Both the position numbers and the translations under genes were made by a program. A stretch of DNA of 64,000 nt from Massilia sp. Root133 (lineage in GTDB: Bacteria; Pseudomonadota; Gammaproteobacteria; Burkholderiales; Burkholderiaceae_D). The notes under the pieces are model-generated. The model made no database searches, was not told the origin of the DNA, and saw only the letters and a program-made list of their open reading frames with translations. Below are positions 39,883 to 49,610 of this stretch, one piece after another. The stretch spans positions 310,001 through 374,000 of the forward strand of contig NZ_LMEW01000033.1 in the NCBI RefSeq assembly GCF_001426525.1. Reading direction: 5' to 3'. Every line of letters starts with the position of its first letter. Position 1 is the first letter of the stretch.

Positions 39883-41103
39883 ATGCCCGCCTTCCGCTAC
39901 GAAGCCGTCGACACGGGCGGCGTGACCCGCAAGGGCGTCCTGAACGCCGACAGCCCGCGTGCCGCGCGCGCCGACCTGCGCCTGCAGGGATTGACGCCGC
40001 TCGCCGTCGAGGCCATCGCGGCCCAGGTCGACGAGAGCGGGGCCGCGCGTGCGCGCGGCTTCGGCGAGCGCCTGTCCCAGGTCGAGCTCGCGCTGTTCAC
40101 GCGCCAGCTCGCGAGTCTGCTGGAAGCCGGCCTGCCGCTCGAACAGGCCTTCACCGCGTTGCTGGAACAGGCCGAGCGTGCCTACGTGCGCGACCTGATC
40201 GCGTCGATCCGGTCCGAAGTGATGGGCGGCGCGTCGTTCTCCAGTGCGCTGGCGCGCCATCCGCGCGACTTCGCCGAGATCTACCGGGCCCTCGTCGCGT
40301 CCGGCGAACAGATCGGCCAGCTGTCGCGCGTGCTGTCGCGCCTGGCCGACTACATCGAACGCCGCAACGCCCTCGTGCAGCGGGTGCGCCTGGCGTTCAC
40401 CTATCCGGCCATCGTCACCGTCGTCGCGTTCGCGATCGTGATCTTCCTGCTGACCTATGTCGTGCCGCAGATCGTCTCGGTGTTCGCCAACACCAAGCAG
40501 AAACTGCCGTTCCTGACCATCCTCATGCTCGGTGTGTCGAACTTTACGCGCGCCTACGGGATCTATGTGGCATTGGTCGTCATCGCGGCGTGGTACGCGT
40601 GGCGCCGCGCCCTGCGCAACCCCGTGCTCAAGCGCCGCTGGCATACGTGGCTGTTGAACGCGCCCGTGTACGGCAAGTTCGAGCGCAGCCTGAACACGAC
40701 CCGTTTCGCGAGCACCCTGGCGATCACGACGGGCTCCGGCGTGCCCATCCTGCGCGCGCTCGAGACGAGCCGCGACACGTTGTCGAACGTGGCGATGAAG
40801 GAACTCGTGGAGCAGGCGACCGCCAGCGTGCGCGAGGGCGTGAGCCTGGCGCGGGCGCTGTCGGCGCAAAAACTGTTCCCGCCCATGCTCGTGCACATGA
40901 TCCGCGCGGGCGAGATCACGGGCGAACTGCCGGCCATGCTCGAGCGGGCCTCGAATTCACAGCAGGCCGACCTCGAACGGCGCACCCTGACCATCGCCGG
41001 CCTGCTGGAGCCGGTGCTGATCCTGGCCATGGGCCTCGTCGTGCTATTGATCGTGCTGGCCGTGCTGATGCCGATTATTGAAATCAACCAGTTGGTGCAG
41101 TGA
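39883..41103 (+). CDS. gspF: type II secretion inner-membrane platform GspF
   Basis: A 406-residue protein with two T2SF domains and three membrane segments (about 170-195, 220-240 and 378-400). The conserved LFTRQLASLLEAGLPLEQAF and GEITGELPAMLERAS blocks are present. GspF is the platform around which the pseudopilus is assembled. It is followed after 11 bp by the gspC-like gene. Confidence 0.95.
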   Translation: MPAFRYEAVDTGGVTRKGVLNADSPRAARADLRLQGLTPLAVEAIAAQVDESGAARARGFGERLSQVELALFTRQLASLLEAGLPLEQAFTALLEQAERAYVRDLIASIRSEVMGGASFSSALARHPRDFAEIYRALVASGEQIGQLSRVLSRLADYIERRNALVQRVRLAFTYPAIVTVVAFAIVIFLLTYVVPQIVSVFANTKQKLPFLTILMLGVSNFTRAYGIYVALVVIAAWYAWRRALRNPVLKRRWHTWLLNAPVYGKFERSLNTTRFASTLAITTGSGVPILRALETSRDTLSNVAMKELVEQATASVREGVSLARALSAQKLFPPMLVHMIRAGEITGELPAMLERASNSQQADLERRTLTIAGLLEPVLILAMGLVVLLIVLAVLMPIIEINQLVQ

Positions 41104-41114
41104 CAAGGAAACTG

Positions 41115-41831
41115 ATGAACAAGCGCTTGCCTTTTTTCCTGAGCCTGCTGGGCGTGGTCCTGTTTGCCGTGTCGCTGGCGTACTGGATCATGCAGTTGTA
41201 CCAGCCGCCCCAGCGCCCGATCGCGGCGGCGCCGCAGGCCGCCATGCCCGACCCGACCATCGATGCCGCCGCCACCTTGTTCGGTGGCCAAGTCTCGGTG
41301 GCAAGCGCGACCAATTACCAGTTGACGGGCGTCGTGGCGGACGGGAGCAGCAGCGTGGCGATCATCGTCGCCGAAGGTTCGCCGCCGAAGGCGCTGCGGG
41401 TCGGCAAGGAGCTGGCGCCCGGCATCACGCTGGCGGAAGTCCACCCGCGCTATGTGATGCTGTCCGATGGCGGCGTCATGAAGCGTGTCGACCTGGCGAC
41501 CGATACCAAGCCCGCCGCGGCGATGGGTGGCGCGCCCGGCGGCATGCCGCCCAGTGGGGCGCCGCCGGGCGGCATGCCGCAGCAGAATTTTCCGCAGCCC
41601 CAGCAGATCACGACCGCACCGGCCGCGCAGCCGGTGCAGGCCGTACCGGAGCCGCCGATGGCACCGGGCGCCGTCCAGCCACAGCCGTCCATGACGAACC
41701 CGGGCGACGTCGGCACGCACGACAATCCGCCGCCCTCGAATCCGAACCCGATCAATCCGACGCCGAACGGTCAGCAGATGCCGCCGCAGACGCGCGGCGA
41801 CAATCCGGCCGGTCAGATGAATACGCAATAA
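41115..41831 (+). CDS. gspC: GspC-like type II secretion protein, no PDZ domain
   Basis: A 238-residue protein. I start it at the ATG at 41115 with AAGGAA upstream; a GTG at 41100 overlaps the gspF stop. One N-terminal membrane helix (FFLSLLGVVLFAVSLAYWIM) is followed by a short HR-type domain (ATNYQLTGVVADGSSSVAIIV) that in GspC contacts GspD. Instead of a PDZ domain the C-terminal 100 residues are Pro/Gly/Gln/Met-rich and disordered. GspC links the inner-membrane platform to the secretin. Its position at the end of the operon is unusual; elsewhere gspC is usually near gspD. Confidence 0.8.
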   Translation: MNKRLPFFLSLLGVVLFAVSLAYWIMQLYQPPQRPIAAAPQAAMPDPTIDAAATLFGGQVSVASATNYQLTGVVADGSSSVAIIVAEGSPPKALRVGKELAPGITLAEVHPRYVMLSDGGVMKRVDLATDTKPAAAMGGAPGGMPPSGAPPGGMPQQNFPQPQQITTAPAAQPVQAVPEPPMAPGAVQPQPSMTNPGDVGTHDNPPPSNPNPINPTPNGQQMPPQTRGDNPAGQMNTQ

Positions 41832-41834
41832 GCG

Positions 41835-42566
41835 TCAGCGCCGCAATGCGGTGAACGCCGCGAATTCCCATGAACGGAAACCCACCAGCAACGTGAAGCC
41901 GTCGCGCTCCTGTGGAGGCAGGCGGCGGTCGTTGCGGTGCATGCGTGCGAGTTCGCCGGCCAGCTGATGGATCTTTTCCGCCAGCTCGGCGGCGCTCGCC
42001 AGCGACAGGCGTGCGGGCAGGCACATCAAGGTTTCGCCGGCACCGTCGAAGTTACCGGCGAAATAATCCTCGACGACGTGGGCGCGGAAGAAGCGCTGCA
42101 CCGGCCCATCCGGCAGCCAGCGGAACGCGTTCGAGACCCGCAGCGTGTAACGGTTCAGCGGCTTCAGTTCGATCACGCCGAGGCGGTCGAGTTCCACCAG
42201 CAAGCCGATGCATTCGGGTTCGCTCAAACGATAGGTTTCCACCATCTGTTCCAGGCTCCAGTGCCCGAGGCAGCAGATCGCCACGAGCAGCAGGCGCGGG
42301 TTGGCGACGAGCGCCGTTTCCTGGATGAGCGTGAGCGTGTCGGCCTGCGGCCGCGCATCGGCCGCGCGCCGCAGCACGTCTTCCATGGCGATGCCGGCCG
42401 CCTGGCAGATCTGCGCCAGGCGCGACAGGGTCATGTCCTTCTGGCCGAACATGCGTTTGATACTCGATTCGCTCATCGCGATGCGGTCGGCCAGCATCTT
42501 GTAGGTGATCCCGGCTGCGCGCAGTTCGGCGCGCAGCACGTCCAGCAGCATGTCGGGGGAGCTCAT
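41835..42566 (-). CDS. XRE-family transcriptional regulator
   Basis: A 243-residue protein; I prefer the ATG at 42566 (MSSPDMLLDVL) to the one at 42599. Residues about 12-50 are a helix-turn-helix (ITYKMLADRIAMSESSIKRMF), with a typical XRE partner helix. The remaining 190 residues are helical and hydrophobic, probably an effector or dimer domain. It ends 3 bp from the convergent gspC stop and is divergent from a cupin gene 204 bp away, so the cupin is a candidate target. Confidence 0.8.
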   Translation of the reverse strand: MSSPDMLLDVLRAELRAAGITYKMLADRIAMSESSIKRMFGQKDMTLSRLAQICQAAGIAMEDVLRRAADARPQADTLTLIQETALVANPRLLLVAICCLGHWSLEQMVETYRLSEPECIGLLVELDRLGVIELKPLNRYTLRVSNAFRWLPDGPVQRFFRAHVVEDYFAGNFDGAGETLMCLPARLSLASAAELAEKIHQLAGELARMHRNDRRLPPQERDGFTLLVGFRSWEFAAFTALRR

Positions 42567-42770
42567 GGTTGTGGTCAGTTCTCTGTTTTCGTTCGTCAAC
42601 TCGGCCTAACGAATGTACAGAAGAAGGCGGGGCAGTTCAAGAAATGTCGAGTCCCGCCAGCCACGACCGCCTGCCGAGTCGGGTCAGCGTTATGATACGC
42701 ATCAGTTCAGGTGCGAACGTCCGTGCCCTCGCCGCTGCGCCGGTGTCCAATCGATACCAAAGGAGGAACC

Positions 42771-43151
42771 ATGAAAACGGTAACCGTGATCACTCTGGCG
42801 CTATTGGGCGCGGCTGCGTTTGCGCAAGCGCCGGGCGTGCGGCGCACCGACCTGCTGAGGCATGACAGCGTGGTGTCGGGACGCGAAGTCGTGGAGGTGC
42901 GCGTCGAGGTCGACGCCGGTCATGGCGTGCCGAGGCATACGCATCCGGGTGATGAAGTGCTGTACGTGGTCGAGGGCACGCTGGAGTACCTGCCCGACGG
43001 CAAAGCGCCGGTGATGCTGAAGGCGGGGCAATCCGTCTTCATCCCGGCCGGCACCATCCACGCGGCCAGGAACCCCGGCACGGTGGCCGGGGCGGGCATC
43101 GCCACCTATGTCGTCGAGAAGGGCAAGCCGCTGATCATGCCGGCAAAGTAG
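42771..43151 (+). CDS. secreted cupin protein
   Basis: A 126-residue protein starting at 42771 with a perfect AGGAGG site 6 bases upstream. A signal peptide (VTVITLALLGAAAFAQ) precedes a single cupin domain with the full metal motif HTHPGDEVLYVVEG and the second motif FIPAGTIHAARN, so a metal is likely bound. Small periplasmic cupins of this kind are found next to XRE regulators; substrate unknown. Confidence 0.8.
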   Translation: MKTVTVITLALLGAAAFAQAPGVRRTDLLRHDSVVSGREVVEVRVEVDAGHGVPRHTHPGDEVLYVVEGTLEYLPDGKAPVMLKAGQSVFIPAGTIHAARNPGTVAGAGIATYVVEKGKPLIMPAK

Positions 43152-43158
43152 GGCCTGA

Positions 43159-43356
43159 TCAGTCCTCGTCCGGCTCGAGCTTGACCTTCTTGAGCGCACG
43201 CTTCGCGGCCAGCCGCTCGCTGGCCTCGGGTTTTGCATGCGCTCCAGCCGCGCGTGCCTTGGCGAAGCCGGCGAACGGGTTGCGGGGTTTGAGTGGCGGC
43301 GTCGGCTCGACACGCAGCCGCATCTTTTGCCGGGTTGCCAGTGCCTTGTTTGCCAT
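43159..43356 (-). CDS. small basic protein, 65 aa
   Basis: A 65-residue protein from the ATG at 43356 (GGAGAGG upstream), rich in Lys, Arg and Ala (MRLRVEPTPPLKPRNPFAGF, then AAKRALKKVKLEPDED). I do not recognise a family. The basic, extended composition fits a nucleic-acid- or ribosome-associated peptide. It lies 28 bp before hslU on the opposite side of a short gap and could be translated from the hslVU transcript. Confidence 0.5.
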   Translation of the reverse strand: MANKALATRQKMRLRVEPTPPLKPRNPFAGFAKARAAGAHAKPEASERLAAKRALKKVKLEPDED

Positions 43357-43384
43357 CGCCGCCTCTCCTTTTTGCAGCCGTGGA

Positions 43385-44731
<1,347 letters not shown>

Positions 44732-44756
44732 GAGTGCTTTCTTGCGGGAGAGGCCG

Positions 44757-45293
44757 TTATTCCAGCGTCTCGATGATGTGCGACATGTTCGTATAGATGC
44801 ATAGCTCGCCTGCGATGGTCAGCGCTTTCTTGACCACGTCGGCCGGGGCGAGATCCGTGTTTTCCTGCAAGGCCTTGGCGGCGGACTGCGCGTAGATGCC
44901 GCCCGAGCCGATCGCGCCGATGCCGTCTTCCGGTTCCAGCACGTCGCCGTTGCCGGTGATGATCAGGGTCTTTTCGCGGTCGGCCACCAGCAGCATGGCC
45001 TCCAGGCGGCGCAGCACGCGGTCGGTGCGCCAGTCCTTGGCCAGTTCGACCGAAGCGCGCAGCAGATTGCCCTGGTGTTTTTCCAGTTTCGCTTCGAAGC
45101 GGTCGAGCAGGGTGAAGGCGTCGGCCGTGCCGCCGGCAAAGCCGCACAGCACCTTGTTCTGGTAGAGCTTGCGTACCTTGCGCGCCGAGCCCTTCATGAC
45201 GACGTTGCCCAGGGTGACTTGTCCGTCGCCGCCGAGCGCGACCTGGTTGCCGCGCCGTACGCTGACGATCGTCGTGCCGTGAAATTGTTCCAT
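44757..45293 (-). CDS. hslV: HslUV protease peptidase subunit HslV
   Basis: A 178-residue protein from the ATG at 45293. The catalytic N-terminal Thr is exposed after removal of MEQFHG, giving TTIVSVRRG; the six-residue leader is usual in this group. GSGGIYAQSAAKAL and the C-terminal I-E-T-L-E fit the family. It forms the proteolytic dodecamer. First gene of hslVU, 94 bp after the STAS gene. Confidence 0.95.
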   Translation of the reverse strand: MEQFHGTTIVSVRRGNQVALGGDGQVTLGNVVMKGSARKVRKLYQNKVLCGFAGGTADAFTLLDRFEAKLEKHQGNLLRASVELAKDWRTDRVLRRLEAMLLVADREKTLIITGNGDVLEPEDGIGAIGSGGIYAQSAAKALQENTDLAPADVVKKALTIAGELCIYTNMSHIIETLE

Positions 45294-45387
45294 ATTTGCC
45301 TCGTGGTTGATCTGCTCACCGCAAGTGGGGATGCGATATGAAATTGCAAGACTGAACCGTATCCGAGGGGCACGGCGCCTCGCGGCG

Positions 45388-46689
45388 TCAGTATCGGTGG
45401 GCGTACAGACGCACTTGGTCGCCGACGCCAAGCAGGCGCAGCAGCGCGGCGACGGGATGGTTCAGGTCGCGCAGCACGACCTCGCGCCCGTCCTGGGCAA
45501 GCGTGCGCAGATGGGCGGCGAGGGCGCTCGCGGCCGCGTAATCGATGCGTGCGAGCCGGGACCCGTCCAGCACGAGGACCGGATGGCGCGCCGCGTGGTC
45601 GGCGATGGCAGCCAGCAGCGGCGCGCTGTCGCCCCGGATCGCGGCCGGCAGGAGGAAGCGGTCGCCCGCCGCCGCCGGGCCGGCCGCCAGGCTCAAGGCC
45701 GCGTGCTTCGGGGCCTCGAACGACGGCGGCGACACTTCGAAGGTGACGCAATAATCCATCGCGGTCTCCTCGAAATCCTTTTCACGGTTCGTCAGCAGCA
45801 GCAGTTCCAGCAACAGCAGCCAGGGCGTCTCTCCCGCGCGGCGGTCGCCGATCGCCAGCATCGGACGCAGCACGGCGACGAGGTGGTCGGCGCCTGCCAG
45901 CACGAGTTCGCGTCCCGCCTTGCGCAGCGCCTGCAGCGCGTCCAGCAGCAGGGCGCAGCCCGGTGCCGTCACCGCGGTGACGGCCTGGAATTCGAACCGG
46001 ACCAGCGGACCGGGCGAGGCGGCGCGGGCGAGTTGCGCGCGGGCGAGCGGACCGTCGTCGAGGCGGCCGGACAGGGTGGCCGTCGGGATCGCCCCCGATA
46101 CCTGGCGGTCGGGCGCGTGCGACGTGTCCGCGACGGGGTGATACGTGGGCGGCGACGTCTCGAACCGGCTGGCGTAGTCGATCGCGATGCTTTCGAACTC
46201 GTGTTCGAGGCCCATGATCTGGACCAGGTCGAACAGCATCCACCACGGCAGACGGTCGCCGTCCTGGTCGCGCAGGCTCGTGCGCAGCAGCAGGGCGGCC
46301 GCGTCGAGCTGGCTGTTGGCGTACAGGATCGCCGCTTCCTCGACGACCGGTGCGCTCGACGGGGTAGCGGCCGCGTCCGGCATTTCATCCTGGCCCGGCA
46401 GGAGGTCCGTGGCCTGCTCAGGCGGCGCCGCGCCGGCGGCGGCCGGCGGGCGCCGGGTGCCGGCCCAGGTGTCGTCGTCGAAGATGGCGGAGGCCATCTC
46501 CAGTTCGATCGCATCGATCTTGGCCGCGGTGGCGCGCGCGATTTCGCGCTGGCGTTCGCGCTCCGCCTCGGTATCGAGAGAAAGCCGCGTGACGGGGCCG
46601 GCAGTCAGCGGATCGTCAGGGCGCGGGCGGCCGTCCGCACCCGCCAGCGGTGCGTCGCCTTTTTTCTTCAGGAAATCGAAGAGTCCCAT
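45388..46689 (-). CDS. protein with two tandem helical plus STAS-like modules
   Basis: A 433-residue protein. After a short amphipathic start (GLFDFLKKKGD) and an Ala/Pro-rich linker, a module appears twice: a helical segment ending E-x-E-F-E-S-I-A-I-D-Y-A-x-x-F-E-T-S-P-P (about 147-180) and again EKDFEETAMDYCVTFEVSPP (about 310-335). Each is followed by a STAS-like alpha/beta domain (VLAGADHLVAVLRPML; VLVLDGSRLARIDY). STAS domains are protein-switch modules of anti-sigma antagonists and transporters. There is no phosphorylation Ser I can assign. It is placed between dksA and hslV. Confidence 0.65.
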   Translation of the reverse strand: MGLFDFLKKKGDAPLAGADGRPRPDDPLTAGPVTRLSLDTEAERERQREIARATAAKIDAIELEMASAIFDDDTWAGTRRPPAAAGAAPPEQATDLLPGQDEMPDAAATPSSAPVVEEAAILYANSQLDAAALLLRTSLRDQDGDRLPWWMLFDLVQIMGLEHEFESIAIDYASRFETSPPTYHPVADTSHAPDRQVSGAIPTATLSGRLDDGPLARAQLARAASPGPLVRFEFQAVTAVTAPGCALLLDALQALRKAGRELVLAGADHLVAVLRPMLAIGDRRAGETPWLLLLELLLLTNREKDFEETAMDYCVTFEVSPPSFEAPKHAALSLAAGPAAAGDRFLLPAAIRGDSAPLLAAIADHAARHPVLVLDGSRLARIDYAAASALAAHLRTLAQDGREVVLRDLNHPVAALLRLLGVGDQVRLYAHRY

Positions 46690-46850
46690 GCTGTCCTTGT
46701 CTGCCCGTATGCCGGTCGAGACATTAGCATGGCGGCGCGGACGGTGTGGTGCGCACGCCTGAGCTGCATCAACTTGCCGGCGATCCGATAAGTGTATCCG
46801 ATGGGAAATAATTCGTGCGCACGAACCCTAGGGTCATCGGCCCCAAAAAC

Positions 46851-46880
46851 AAAAAAGCATGCGCGGGCGCATGCTTTTTC
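46851..46880 (-). terminator. terminator of dksA
   Basis: AAAAAGCATGCGC and GCGCATGCTTTTT form a perfect stem with T-runs on both strands, 18 bases after the dksA stop. Confidence 0.75.
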
Positions 46881-46897
46881 ATCGGCGCGTACGGCGA

Positions 46898-47350
46898 TCA
46901 GTCACCGTACAGCTTTTGCTTCAGCTCGCGGCGCTGCTGGGCTTCCAGCGACAGGGTCGCGGTCGGACGGGCGATCAGGCGGGGGATGCCGATCGGTTCG
47001 CCGGTCTCTTCGCACCAGCCGTATTCGCCGGACTCGATCGAGGCCAGCGATTGCTGGACCTTCTTGAGCAGCTTGCGCTCGCGGTCGCGGGTACGCAGCT
47101 CGAGCGCGTGCTCTTCCTCGATGGTGGCGCGGTCGGCCGGATCGGGAACGAGTACGGTTTCGCGCAGGTGTTCCGTCGTTTCGCCTGCGTTTTTCAGCAG
47201 TTCCTTTTCGAGTTCCTGCAGGCGGTTCTTGAAGAACGCCAGCTGGGCCGGGTTCATGTAGTCGTCGTCGCTCATGGCCCGAATTTCTTCTTCCGTCAGG
47301 AGGCGTTCTTCGGGCTGCGCAACGGTATTCGGTTTCGTTGTTTTAGTCAT
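46898..47350 (-). CDS. dksA: RNA polymerase-binding factor DksA (Cys-poor type)
   Basis: A 150-residue protein. The coiled coil carries the tip motif VPDPADRATIEE with the conserved D-x-x-D-x-A. The zinc region reads YGWCEETGEPIGIPRLIAR and TATLSLEAQQRREL: only the first of the four Cys of classical DksA remains (then Thr, Ser, Ala). It should therefore not bind zinc. DksA enters the RNA polymerase secondary channel and, with ppGpp, shuts down rRNA promoters. It is downstream of a CobW GTPase, 153 bp away. Confidence 0.9.
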   Translation of the reverse strand: MTKTTKPNTVAQPEERLLTEEEIRAMSDDDYMNPAQLAFFKNRLQELEKELLKNAGETTEHLRETVLVPDPADRATIEEEHALELRTRDRERKLLKKVQQSLASIESGEYGWCEETGEPIGIPRLIARPTATLSLEAQQRRELKQKLYGD

Positions 47351-47503
47351 GACTTCACTTACCTTTGATACGACAGAGTTTCCATTTTATCAGCTAACTC
47401 AGCGGTTACCATTGCTTCGGTGTGCGCGCCGGGCGAGCTGCCGTGACCGTTGTTCAGTCGTTCAACCACAGGGTGCATGAGAGCACCATAGAACCGGGGT
47501 AGT

Positions 47504-48559
47504 TTATACCAAACACTGTTCCAATCCGCGAATAAAGACATCTTTCGGTAAATTTTTACCAATAAACACCATCTTGCTGCCGCGCGATTCGCCATCCGCC
47601 CACTTTGCACCGAGGTCGCTGCCCATGATTTGATGCACGCCTTGGAAGACGACCTTGCGATCCGCGCCCGCCATCGACAGCACGCCCTTGTAACGCAGCA
47701 TGTTCGGACCGAATACTTGGACCATGCTGCCGAGGAATTGATCCAGACGCTCGGGGTCGAAAGCACGGTCGCTCTTGAAGACGAACGCGGCGATGTCGTC
47801 GCTGTGGTGGCCATGATGGTGGTCGTGGCTGTGGTCGCACGCTTCCGTGTGGACGTGGTCGTGGTCATGATCGTGGTCGTGATCATGGTCGTGCGCCTCT
47901 TCCGTCGTGAGGAAGGCGGGATCCAGCTCCAGCTTGTCGTTCAGGTTGAAGCCGCGCAGGTCGAGCACGTCGCTGATCGGGGCGCGGCCGAAGTCCGACG
48001 TGCTGATCGGTGCGCGCGGGTTGATGCGGCGGATGCGCGCCTTCAGTTCCTCGACGGCGGCTTTGTCCACGAGGTCCGTCTTGGACAACAGGATCTTGTC
48101 GGCGAAACCGACCTGGCGCTGGGCTTCCTCGTGGCGGTCCAACTGGTCCATGGCGTGGCGGGCATCCACGACGGTGACGACGGCGTCGAGCAGGTAGTGC
48201 GCGCCGACTTCCTCGTCGACGAAGAACGTCTGGGCCACCGGGCCCGGATTGGCGAGGCCGGTGGTCTCGATGACGACGCGGTCGAAGCTGATTTCGCCCG
48301 CTTCGCGCTTGCGTGCCAGGTTCGTCAGGGCGACGATCAGGTCGCCGCGCACGGTGCAGCAGATGCAGCCATTGTTCATTTCGACGATCTGCTCGCTCGG
48401 ATCCTGCACGAGGATTTCGTTGTCGATATTTTCCTGGCCAAACTCGTTTTCGATGACGGCGATGCGCAGGCCGTGCTCTTCCTGCAGGATGCGGTTGAGC
48501 AACGTGGTTTTGCCGGCGCCGAGGAAGCCGGTCAGGATGGTGCTTGGGATCAATTCCAT
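47504..48559 (-). CDS. CobW/COG0523-family metal GTPase
   Basis: A 351-residue protein. Walker A is GFLGAGKTTLLNRI, the metal site is the C-x-C-C motif in NGCICCTVRGD, and the switch regions follow. Between the GTPase and the C-terminal domain is a long His/Asp stretch with alternating HD pairs and clusters of His (about residues 222-252). Family members hand zinc or cobalt to enzymes; His-rich loops usually point to zinc. It is upstream of the zinc-independent dksA on the same strand. Confidence 0.9.
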   Translation of the reverse strand: MELIPSTILTGFLGAGKTTLLNRILQEEHGLRIAVIENEFGQENIDNEILVQDPSEQIVEMNNGCICCTVRGDLIVALTNLARKREAGEISFDRVVIETTGLANPGPVAQTFFVDEEVGAHYLLDAVVTVVDARHAMDQLDRHEEAQRQVGFADKILLSKTDLVDKAAVEELKARIRRINPRAPISTSDFGRAPISDVLDLRGFNLNDKLELDPAFLTTEEAHDHDHDHDHDHDHVHTEACDHSHDHHHGHHSDDIAAFVFKSDRAFDPERLDQFLGSMVQVFGPNMLRYKGVLSMAGADRKVVFQGVHQIMGSDLGAKWADGESRGSKMVFIGKNLPKDVFIRGLEQCLV

Positions 48560-48670
48560 ATGTCGCTGTCCAATGGTGGGCGCCGTTCCGGCCGCAGGGA
48601 ATCGGAAGATTATGCCGGAATTTGCGAATCGTCACCAGCCGGCATGCCGTGCCTGCATGCACTGGCGCAC

Positions 48671-49609
48671 TTACTTTCGCTTTGCGCGCGGATGGGCCCG
48701 GTCGTAGACGGCGGCGAGGTGCTGGAAGTCGAGCGACGTATAGATCTGGGTCGACGTGATGCTGGCGTGGCCCAGCAGTTCCTGCACGGCGCGCAGGTCG
48801 CCCGAGGATTGCAGCACGTGCGAGGCGAAGGAGTGGCGCAGCACGTGCGGGTGCACGTGGACCGGCATGCCGGCCTTGTGCGCATGGGCCTTCAGGCGGT
48901 ATTGCACGACGCGCGGGCTGATGCGCGTGTCGCGCGCCGACAGGAACAACGCGGCGCTGCCGTCGCGCGCCGGCGGTCGCACGGCCAGCCACGCTTCCAG
49001 CGCCGCGCGCGCCGGTCCGCCGACGGGGACGCGGCGCATCTTGTTGCCCTTGCCGGTGACGACGACTTCCTGCGCTTCCAGTTCCAGCCAGCCGAGCGAG
49101 GCCGGCTGGCCATCGCGGGCGGGGACGTGGTGGACATCGAGTCCGGCCAGCTCGGATACGCGCAGGCCGCTCGAGTACAGCAGTTCGAACATGGCGCGGT
49201 CGCACAGCTCTGCGGGTTCCGGATGGCCGGACGTCGTCTTTTCCATGAGCTGGACCGCATCGTCGACGGCCAGCGCCTTCGGCAAGCGCTTGGGGCGGCG
49301 CGGCGCGCGCACGCCGTCGGCCGGGTTGGCGGCCAGCGGGCGCTGGCGCGACAGCCAGTCGAAGAAGCCGCGCCAGCCGGACAGCTTGCGCGCGATCGAG
49401 GCGGCGCTTTGCCCCTCGGCATGCAGTTTCGCCGTGACGCGGCGGATGTCGAAATGGGTCAATGCCGCCCAGTCGGCCTGGCCGGTGAGCCGGGCCAGTT
49501 CGGCCAGGTCGCGGCGGTAGGCGGCGATCGTGTGGCCGGACAGCTGGCGTTGCGTTTTCAGCTCCGCCAGGTAGCGGCCGGTCCAGTCGTCGGCGGCCGG
49601 CGTGTCCAT
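48671..49609 (-). CDS. xerC: tyrosine recombinase XerC
   Basis: A 312-residue protein from the ATG at 49609. The N-terminal SAM-like domain is at about 15-95. The catalytic residues are Arg in SGLRVSEL, Lys in VTGKGNKMR, H-x-x-R in HVLRHSFASH, His in LLGHAS and Tyr in STQIYTSLD. XerC with XerD resolves chromosome dimers at dif. It follows the DUF484 gene by one base, the standard pair in this group, so it is a chromosomal enzyme and not the integrase of the prophage. Confidence 0.95.
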   Translation of the reverse strand: MDTPAADDWTGRYLAELKTQRQLSGHTIAAYRRDLAELARLTGQADWAALTHFDIRRVTAKLHAEGQSAASIARKLSGWRGFFDWLSRQRPLAANPADGVRAPRRPKRLPKALAVDDAVQLMEKTTSGHPEPAELCDRAMFELLYSSGLRVSELAGLDVHHVPARDGQPASLGWLELEAQEVVVTGKGNKMRRVPVGGPARAALEAWLAVRPPARDGSAALFLSARDTRISPRVVQYRLKAHAHKAGMPVHVHPHVLRHSFASHVLQSSGDLRAVQELLGHASITSTQIYTSLDFQHLAAVYDRAHPRAKRK

Positions 49610-49610
49610 G

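Noticed and set aside
36058..40896. Open frame of about 1600 codons on the minus strand opposite gspD-gspE-gspF
   Set aside because: It is antisense to a textbook type II secretion operon; the His/Arg/Asp-rich translation is typical of the reverse strand of GC-rich genes.
48671..49609. XerC as the integrase of the prophage
   Set aside because: It is 33 kb from the tRNA, coupled to DUF484 in the normal chromosomal arrangement.
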